Assembly (NCBI GenBank): GCA_000961695.1
Contig: LADW01000084.1
Span: 1-64,000 of the forward strand
Reading direction: 5' to 3'
Origin: Hyphomonadaceae bacterium BRH_c29
GTDB taxonomy: Bacteria > Pseudomonadota > Alphaproteobacteria > Caulobacterales > Hyphomonadaceae
DNA length: 64,000 nt
Part shown: in pieces, positions 58,896-64,000 of the stretch
Layout: the number at the start of each line of letters is the position of its first letter
How positions within the stretch are numbered: position 1 is the first letter of the stretch
Notes under the pieces: generated by a model
Told to the model about the DNA's origin: nothing
Database searches by the model: none
What the model saw: the letters and a program-made list of their open reading frames with translations, nothing else
Program-made: the position numbers and the translations under genes

Positions 58896-59735
58896 TCAGT
58901 GCGACAGCAGCAGCGGCACTTTCGCCTGACGCAGCAGGGTACGGGTCACGCCTGGCAGGATGGCCTGCTGGAGACGGGAATGCCGATAGCCGCCCATCAC
59001 GATCAGGTCTGCGCCAAACGACGCGGCCACATCCAGAAGGGCGGTAGAGGCGGACCGCCCCATACTGTCTTCATTGTGCACTTCGACCTCACAGCCGTGG
59101 CGGGACAGGTGCGCGCCAATATCCCAGGCCGGGCCTGCGCCATGGCTGGTATCGCCCGGCTTTGCATCGACCGTCGCAATGCAGACAGCGGCTTTCTCCG
59201 GCATCAGCAGAAGACTGTCATGCATGGCGCGTGTTGCCTCGCGGCTGGCATCCCAGGCGATCATTGTCCGCGTTCCGACGGTCTCTTTCTTCCAGTCGTG
59301 CGGCACAATCAGCACCGGACGACCACCGCCCAGCAGCACACCTTCCAGCAGGTCGGAATGCGGTTGATCGTCAGCTTTGGACGGCGCGCGAACGATGACG
59401 ATGTCCGCATGGCGGGCATTCATCGCCGACAGCGCCTCGACCCGGTTCGGATAGGCCTCGAAGCGGCGCATCTCGATGGCCGGCTCCTCACGCACAAGGC
59501 CCGCTTCGAATTTCGACCAGGCCTCGTCCATCGAGTCCCGCGTCTGCTGCAGGATCGAAGCGTAAACTTCTCCCGCCGATCCGTCGCCATAGCCAATGAC
59601 CATCGGCGGCAGGATGGTGAACGCGGCGCAGCTGAGATGCGCACCGTGGGTGGCCGCAAGTGCCTTGGCGAAGTCGAAGGCAGCCTTGTCACCATCCGGC
59701 GAGGCCATGCAAACGCTGATATCTTTGATTTTCAT
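58896..59735 (-). CDS. Universal stress protein (two-domain UspA type)
   Basis: 279 residues with two Usp-like halves. The second domain carries the ATP-binding type signature MGGYRHSRLQQAILPGVTRTLL near the C-terminus (Gly-x2-Gly-x9-Gly-like), and the first has DIVIVRAPSKADDQ and GRPVLIVP. Such proteins accumulate in low oxygen or other stress. It is followed by the DUF3775 gene 13 bases later and faces away from the host-attachment-type gene across 224 bases that should hold both promoters; I do not see an FNR-type TTGAT-N4-ATCAA site there. Confidence 0.92.
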   Translation of the reverse strand: MKIKDISVCMASPDGDKAAFDFAKALAATHGAHLSCAAFTILPPMVIGYGDGSAGEVYASILQQTRDSMDEAWSKFEAGLVREEPAIEMRRFEAYPNRVEALSAMNARHADIVIVRAPSKADDQPHSDLLEGVLLGGGRPVLIVPHDWKKETVGTRTMIAWDASREATRAMHDSLLLMPEKAAVCIATVDAKPGDTSHGAGPAWDIGAHLSRHGCEVEVHNEDSMGRSASTALLDVAASFGADLIVMGGYRHSRLQQAILPGVTRTLLRQAKVPLLLSH

Positions 59736-59959
59736 GAGGGGTCTCCGTTTGCGTCAGAAAAGATCTTCAGGTCACACCATAGCCGAAAACGACCGCCTTC
59801 AATACGGGTCCATACGTAGAACAGGCGCCCGCTGCGATGGCCGCTGGAGCCGGCAGGTTGAGTCAGCATGCCGGCGGATGCGGAAACTACGCATCGCACA
59901 ATGCCCGATTGCGCGCTATTGTTCCTGCAAAAGCTCGAATAGGAAAAAGGAGACATCAC

Positions 59960-60397
59960 ATGCATTTAAAAACCGGAGACTGGGTCGTCGTCTGCGATGC
60001 GGGCAAATATGTCGTCTATGAAAATCAGGGCGATACCGGACGACTGGACCTTCGCATCGTCAGCTTTGACGATCACGAAAACCCGCCGACACACGATCAG
60101 GGCACCGACAGGCCGGGGCGCCTCGGCACCCCAAAAGGTCCGCGCTCTGCTGTGGATGATACAGACTGGCACGATCAGGAAGAGCAACGCTTCATCGACG
60201 CGCTCGCCGAGCAGATGAATGGCTGGGCGACCGGTGCCCCGACGCGCCACTTCGTGCTCGTGGCCGATCCGCGCTCCATGGGCCGCCTGCGCAAGAGCCT
60301 CGACGAGCACACGCAGAGCCGGATCGAGCATTCAGTGACAGGCGACCATGCTCACCGCCCGGTCGATGCCATCGAGGCCCTGATCAACGGCGCCTGA
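59960..60397 (+). CDS. Host-attachment-type (eRF1-like fold) protein
   Basis: 145 residues from the ATG at 59960 with AAAAGGAGA upstream. The N-terminus WVVVCDAGKYVVYEN, the middle FIDALAEQMNGWATG, and LVADPRSMGRLRKSLD match the family annotated as protein required for attachment to host cells, now grouped with bacterial archaeo-eukaryotic release-factor-like proteins. The old name rests on one Agrobacterium study; the true role is probably RNA- or ribosome-related stress response (inference). It converges on the MgtC/DUF4010 gene with six bases between stops. Confidence 0.87.
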   Translation: MHLKTGDWVVVCDAGKYVVYENQGDTGRLDLRIVSFDDHENPPTHDQGTDRPGRLGTPKGPRSAVDDTDWHDQEEQRFIDALAEQMNGWATGAPTRHFVLVADPRSMGRLRKSLDEHTQSRIEHSVTGDHAHRPVDAIEALINGA

Positions 60398-60403
60398 ACG
60401 CGA

Positions 60404-61681
60404 TCACAGCCAGCCAAGGGCGAGCGCGCCGAGTGTTGCCAGCAGCCCGGAAGAAATGGTCAGCGCGCCGCTGAGCAGCACTTGGCCACCATACGTACGC
60501 GTGCCAGCCACCATGGCGAGCGCGGTCTTGAACATCGTGTTGGCAACAACGGCGATGATGATGGCTCTGGCGGCGACCGCATTGGCCAGCTCCCCGGCGC
60601 TAAGGTGACCCATGGAGACCGTGACCGCATCCGCGTCCACTGCGCCGGCGATCATGGCGACGCCAAACACGCCGCCCTGACCCCAGAAATCCTGCGCAAA
60701 CCGCGACAGGACCAGTGCCCCGGTCAGCACGGCCGCAAAGACCACAGCCGATTTCAGGTCCAGCGGGTTGGGCAGGGAGAGCGCCGCCTCGGTCTTCTCA
60801 GGCTGGCGCCCGAGCGTAATGCCCGCGATCAGAAGCGTCGTGGCGAACATGACTCCAAGCGGCAACCACAACATCGGCATCAGGCCCGGACGGATCGCCG
60901 TCACGATCACCACCGTCCGGACGAACATCACCGCCCAGGCCGCCGCCGTCCCGCCGGCAAAAGCAGAGCCTGCGCCCGTGCTGGACTTTGACAGCCGCGC
61001 CAGCGACAGCGTCGCCGCCGTGGACGAAGCGAGGCCGCCCGCCAAAGCCAGCAGGCCAATCCCGCCGCGCTCGCCCAGGAACTTCACACCCAGATAGCCA
61101 ATGAAGCCGAGGCCGCTGATCAGGACCACCATCCACCATATCTGACGCGGATTGATCACCTCATACGGACCCATGCCGACATCCGGCATCACCGGCAGCA
61201 CGACCACGGAGATCAGCAACAGCCGCAGGAAGGCGCCAAGCTCCTTCTGGTCGATCCGGTCCAGAAGGCGGTGCATCGGACCACGCAGCCACAGGACAAA
61301 GGCCGTCATGACGCCCCCGCCAGCGGCCAGAAGCGGCGACACGTTCACCGCCACGGCGCCCAGGCTGAACGTGATCAGCGCCGCCACCATGGTCGTCGCG
61401 CTGACATTGCGGGTCGCGCCGATACTGGCCTCGAATCCTTCGCGCAGCAGCAAAGCGAGGCCAATCACAGACGCCGAAATGACAAAGCCGTTGCCGGTGT
61501 CGAGACTGGCCGCCAGCCCGCCGGAAAGCCCGACCAGGCCGAACGTGCGAAAGCCCGCCACACGGCTGCCCGTCGGGTCGCCGCGATCCTTCCAGCCCCG
61601 CTCCAGCCCCACCAGCAGGCCCACGGCCAGCGCCGCCAGCAGGCCGCCAGCCAGGCTCAGGATCGTATCGGGCGTCTCCAA
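60404..61681 (-). CDS. MgtC / DUF4010 membrane protein
   Basis: 425 residues, about 12 membrane helices. The N-terminal MgtC-like domain has LAVGLLVGLERGWKDRG and GFRTFGLVGLSGGLAA with the conserved Arg and Gly residues; the larger rest is DUF4010, with GGLASSTAATLSLARLS and GAVDADAVTVSMG. Function is not established; MgtC proteins modulate Mg2+ or phosphate homeostasis and ATP synthase. The gene lies in a group of stress-type genes and is divergent from the beta-CASP gene across 162 bases. Confidence 0.9.
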   Translation of the reverse strand: METPDTILSLAGGLLAALAVGLLVGLERGWKDRGDPTGSRVAGFRTFGLVGLSGGLAASLDTGNGFVISASVIGLALLLREGFEASIGATRNVSATTMVAALITFSLGAVAVNVSPLLAAGGGVMTAFVLWLRGPMHRLLDRIDQKELGAFLRLLLISVVVLPVMPDVGMGPYEVINPRQIWWMVVLISGLGFIGYLGVKFLGERGGIGLLALAGGLASSTAATLSLARLSKSSTGAGSAFAGGTAAAWAVMFVRTVVIVTAIRPGLMPMLWLPLGVMFATTLLIAGITLGRQPEKTEAALSLPNPLDLKSAVVFAAVLTGALVLSRFAQDFWGQGGVFGVAMIAGAVDADAVTVSMGHLSAGELANAVAARAIIIAVVANTMFKTALAMVAGTRTYGGQVLLSGALTISSGLLATLGALALGWL

Positions 61682-61843
61682 ATGGCTCTCCGGATTGCGC
61701 AGCGGACGACCCTAGCGCCAATTGAAGACGGTGCAAAATCCGTAGTTCCCCCGGGAGCTGGCGACGAATGGCCCGCTTGTGATTTCGCGCGACGTGGCCT
61801 TTGATGGAGCGCAGCTCCAGAAAACCGCAAAGATCGGAACAAT

Positions 61844-63205
61844 ATGGACAGGATTACCTTTCTGGGCGGCGTCGGCACCGTCACAGGCTCGAAATACCTC
61901 GTTGAAGCAGGCGGGCGCCGCATCCTGGTGGATTGCGGCCTGTTCCAGGGCTTCAAGCAGTTGCGCAGCCGCAACCGCAAGCCGCTGCCGGTCCCGCCCG
62001 CTGACATCGATGCCGTCGTCCTGACCCACGCCCATATCGATCATTCCGGCTACCTGCCGCTTCTGGTGAAGGACGGATTCCGGGGAAAGGTTCACGCCAC
62101 CGCGCCGACAGAGGCCTTGTGCCAGATCCTGCTGCCCGACAGCGGACACCTGCAGGAGCGCGAGGCAGACCTGGCCAATCGCGAAGGCTTCTCCCGCCAT
62201 CATCCGGCCCTGCCGCTCTACACCATGGCCGATGCCGAAGCCTCCCTGAAACATTTCCGCAGGCACGCCTTCAAGGACACGGTCGACCTCGGCGCCGGCG
62301 TGAAGGCGACCTTCTTCGAGGCGGGGCATATCCTTGGCGCGGCGTGCATCCTTCTGGACACGGGCCGCAACAAGATCGTCTTTTCCGGCGATCTTGGCCG
62401 CTACAATGATCCGCTGATGCACGATCCGGCAGCCCTCCCGGAGGCGGACTATCTGCTCGTCGAGTCGACCTATGGTGACCGGGCACATCCCGCGACGGAT
62501 CCGCAGGATGCGCTCGAAGCCATCATCAACCGCACCTTCCAGCGCGGCGGAACGGTCATTATTCCGTCCTTCGCGGTGGGCCGCGCGCAGACCCTTCTCT
62601 ACCATATCAGCCGCCTGCGGGCGTCCGGACGCATTCCTCAGATGCCGGTCTATCTCGACAGTCCGATGGCGATCAATGCGAGCGAACTCTTCGTCCGCTT
62701 TGCCGATGCCCACAAGCTGACAAAGGACCAGGCCAGCGCCGCCTGCGGTGTCGCGACCTATACAAGGCAGGGGGAGGAGTCCCGCAAGCTGGACCTCGAC
62801 CAGATACCGAAGATCATCATCTCCGCCAGCGGCATGGCGACAGGTGGGCGCGTCCTGCACCATCTGAAAACCTACGCGCCGGATGCCCGCAACACGATCC
62901 TGTTCGCAGGCTTCCAGGCTGGCGGCACGCGCGGCGCGGCGATGCTGGGCGGGGCGGAGAAAATCAAGATCCATGGCAGCTGGCACGCCGTGCGCGCCGA
63001 AGTGCTGAACATGCACATGCTGTCAGCCCATGCCGACGCAAACGAAATCATGCGCTGGCTCGGCAATTTCACGGCCCCACCGAAAGAGACTTTCATCGTG
63101 CATGGCGAACCGGCTGCGTCCGACACGTTGCGTCACCGTATCAGCGAGGAGCTTGACTGGTCGTGCCGCGTTCCCGAGCAGGGCGAAACACTGGACCTCG
63201 CATGA
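61844..63205 (+). CDS. Beta-CASP metallo-beta-lactamase RNase (YsnF/CPSF73-like)
   Basis: 453 residues. The metallo-beta-lactamase core shows VVLTHAHIDHSGYLP (motif 2, HxHxDH), AGHILGAACI (motif 3 His), FSGDLGRY (motif 4 Asp); the beta-CASP domain shows VESTYGDR, IIPSFAVGRAQTLLYH (motif A/B region), IISASGMATGGRVLHHL and LSAHADANEIMRW with the last His. Members are RNA endo- or exonucleases or mRNA 3'-end processing relatives. The last codons overlap the start of the phosphorylase gene (ATGA), so RNA degradation and nucleotide salvage are translationally coupled. Confidence 0.93.
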   Translation: MDRITFLGGVGTVTGSKYLVEAGGRRILVDCGLFQGFKQLRSRNRKPLPVPPADIDAVVLTHAHIDHSGYLPLLVKDGFRGKVHATAPTEALCQILLPDSGHLQEREADLANREGFSRHHPALPLYTMADAEASLKHFRRHAFKDTVDLGAGVKATFFEAGHILGAACILLDTGRNKIVFSGDLGRYNDPLMHDPAALPEADYLLVESTYGDRAHPATDPQDALEAIINRTFQRGGTVIIPSFAVGRAQTLLYHISRLRASGRIPQMPVYLDSPMAINASELFVRFADAHKLTKDQASAACGVATYTRQGEESRKLDLDQIPKIIISASGMATGGRVLHHLKTYAPDARNTILFAGFQAGGTRGAAMLGGAEKIKIHGSWHAVRAEVLNMHMLSAHADANEIMRWLGNFTAPPKETFIVHGEPAASDTLRHRISEELDWSCRVPEQGETLDLA

Positions 63206-64000
63206 AAGACGACACGCCCAACCTGATGCGCACACAGCGCCTCGGCCTGTTGACCCAGCACGAAGCAATTGTGCTTGTGCGCGCCGACTGTCCGGTTTGC
63301 CGCTCCGAAGGCGTCGGCCCGCACAGCCAGGTGACGCTGACCCATGGCGACAAGTCAGTGGTCGCGACGCTTTATCAGGTTACGGAAGACTGGCTGCCTG
63401 TCGGCACGGCAGGGATAACAGAGTCTGCATGGGAGAGACTGGGCCTCGAAGACGGCGCGCTGATCCGCATCACACAGACCCCGCCGCCCGCTTCGCTTGC
63501 CTATGTCCGGCAGCGCATCTTCGAGGACGGTCTGACCGAAGCGCAGATCCGCGCCATCGTGAAGGACATTGTCGATGAGCGCTATTCCGACATCCACCTG
63601 ACCGCTTTCGTCACCGCTTGCGCCGCCCGGCCGCTGGCCACGCGGGAAGTCATCTCGCTGACGCGCGCTATGATCGACACCGGTGACCGGATCGACTGGG
63701 GCGTCACACCGGTGGCCGACAAGCATTGCGTCGGCGGCCTGCCTGCGAACCGCACGACCCCCATCGTGGTGTCCATCGTCGCCGCCAATGGCCTCCTCAT
63801 CCCGAAAACTTCCTCGCGCGCCATCACATCGCCTGCAGGCACCGCCGACACGATGGAAACCCTGACCCGCGTCGATCTCGACCAGGCTGACCTTCGCCGC
63901 GTGATCAAAGCCGAAGGCGGCTGTTTCATCTGGGGCGCTGCCGTGAACTTCTCGCCCGCAGACCGCGCCATCATCCGGATCGAACGGGCACTGAGCTTCG
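63202..64000 (+). CDS. AMP/thymidine phosphorylase family protein, partial (C-terminus beyond window)
   Basis: 266 residues are visible before the right edge. Residues 1-85 form an extra N-terminal domain as in archaeal-type AMP phosphorylase; the phosphorylase core follows with IFEDGLTEAQIRAIVKDI, SDIHLTAFVTACA, then DKHCVGGLPANRTTPIVV (phosphate and substrate loop) and PKTSSRAITSPAGTADTME. The VGGLPANRTT wording is typical of the AMP/putative thymidine phosphorylase branch, not of E. coli DeoA. It phosphorolyses NMPs to ribose-1,5-bisphosphate or thymidine to deoxyribose-1-phosphate. The start overlaps the beta-CASP stop by four bases. Confidence 0.88.
   Translation, partial: MKDDTPNLMRTQRLGLLTQHEAIVLVRADCPVCRSEGVGPHSQVTLTHGDKSVVATLYQVTEDWLPVGTAGITESAWERLGLEDGALIRITQTPPPASLAYVRQRIFEDGLTEAQIRAIVKDIVDERYSDIHLTAFVTACAARPLATREVISLTRAMIDTGDRIDWGVTPVADKHCVGGLPANRTTPIVVSIVAANGLLIPKTSSRAITSPAGTADTMETLTRVDLDQADLRRVIKAEGGCFIWGAAVNFSPADRAIIRIERALSF

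Noticed and set aside
59736-59959. FNR-type site controlling the stress genes
   Set aside because: No TTGAT-N4-ATCAA-like sequence in the divergent promoter gap.
1-64000. Insertion sequence, integrase, prophage genes or CRISPR array
   Set aside because: No transposase, integrase, phage structural protein or regularly spaced repeat was found on reading either strand; the only long direct repeat is the 53-bp lipase tail pair.

Overview
The window is GC-rich, densely packed chromosomal DNA from a Gram-negative alphaproteobacterium. The evidence is Tat genes, lipoproteins and TonB-dependent receptors for an outer membrane, an ATP12-type F1-ATPase assembly chaperone (in bacteria largely an alphaproteobacterial gene), and the block fluC/crcB - RluA-type pseudouridine synthase - HAD phosphatase - ATP12. 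The mix of TonB receptors, MAPEG protein, fatty-acid desaturase and peptide/amino-acid catabolism would fit a marine Hyphomonadaceae-like bacterium, but that family assignment is inference. I see no insertion sequence, integrase, prophage or CRISPR array, and one tRNA (Gly, anticodon CCC).

Layout. 1-5.9 kb: an NYN-domain protein (cut by the window edge), tatABC, exonuclease III, and an unrecognised pair encoding a membrane-anchored vWA-like protein and a four-helix membrane protein. 6-12 kb: a probable pseudo-hydrolase, a lipoprotein amidohydrolase, a PAS-GGDEF-EAL protein and a 42-residue basic protein. 12-18 kb: an SDR, propionyl-CoA carboxylase beta subunit, then a polysaccharide deacetylase + SGNH-like + MBOAT set ending in a clear terminator. 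18-24 kb: housekeeping block (ATP12, HAD, RluA, CrcB), a DUF1501 gene remnant, a secreted arabinofuranosidase and tRNA-Gly.

24-31 kb holds the most interesting unit: an Lrp/AsnC regulator divergent from five overlapping genes, astC-like aminotransferase, astA-like succinyltransferase, DUF1338/HglS-type 2-oxoadipate dioxygenase, D-2-hydroxyglutarate dehydrogenase-like FAD enzyme and astD-like dehydrogenase. Arginine-specific astB is absent from the operon, while the two enzymes that turn 2-oxoadipate into 2-oxoglutarate are built in. The order suggests a lysine (C6) catabolic route through N-succinylated intermediates, a combination I do not know to have been described.

31-48 kb is a catabolic island: enolase-superfamily enzyme, M14-like DUF2817 peptidase/deacylase, YtcJ-type amidohydrolase, UMF1-like MFS transporter and TetR regulator with a perfect palindrome in the shared promoter; then an altronate dehydratase-like gene bracketed by a 53-bp duplicated lipase 3' end, a LIP-type lipase, NhaC-type antiporter, TonB receptor, HSL-type esterase, and a threonine-dehydratase-like / DauR-like / ornithine-cyclodeaminase-like trio. 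48-58 kb: TetR - HD domain - MAPEG, a TonB receptor with a dockerin-like loop, TauE/SafE exporter, MaoC hydratase, desaturase with divergent PaaX-like regulator, MFS_3 transporter and a lipoprotein cytochrome c. 58-64 kb: a stress-type group (DUF3775 protein with Asp-rich repeats, universal stress protein, host-attachment-type protein, MgtC/DUF4010 protein, beta-CASP metallo-beta-lactamase, and an AMP/thymidine phosphorylase cut by the right edge).

Starts were chosen from Shine-Dalgarno spacing and family alignment as remembered; family names rest on motifs I can see, not on database searches.
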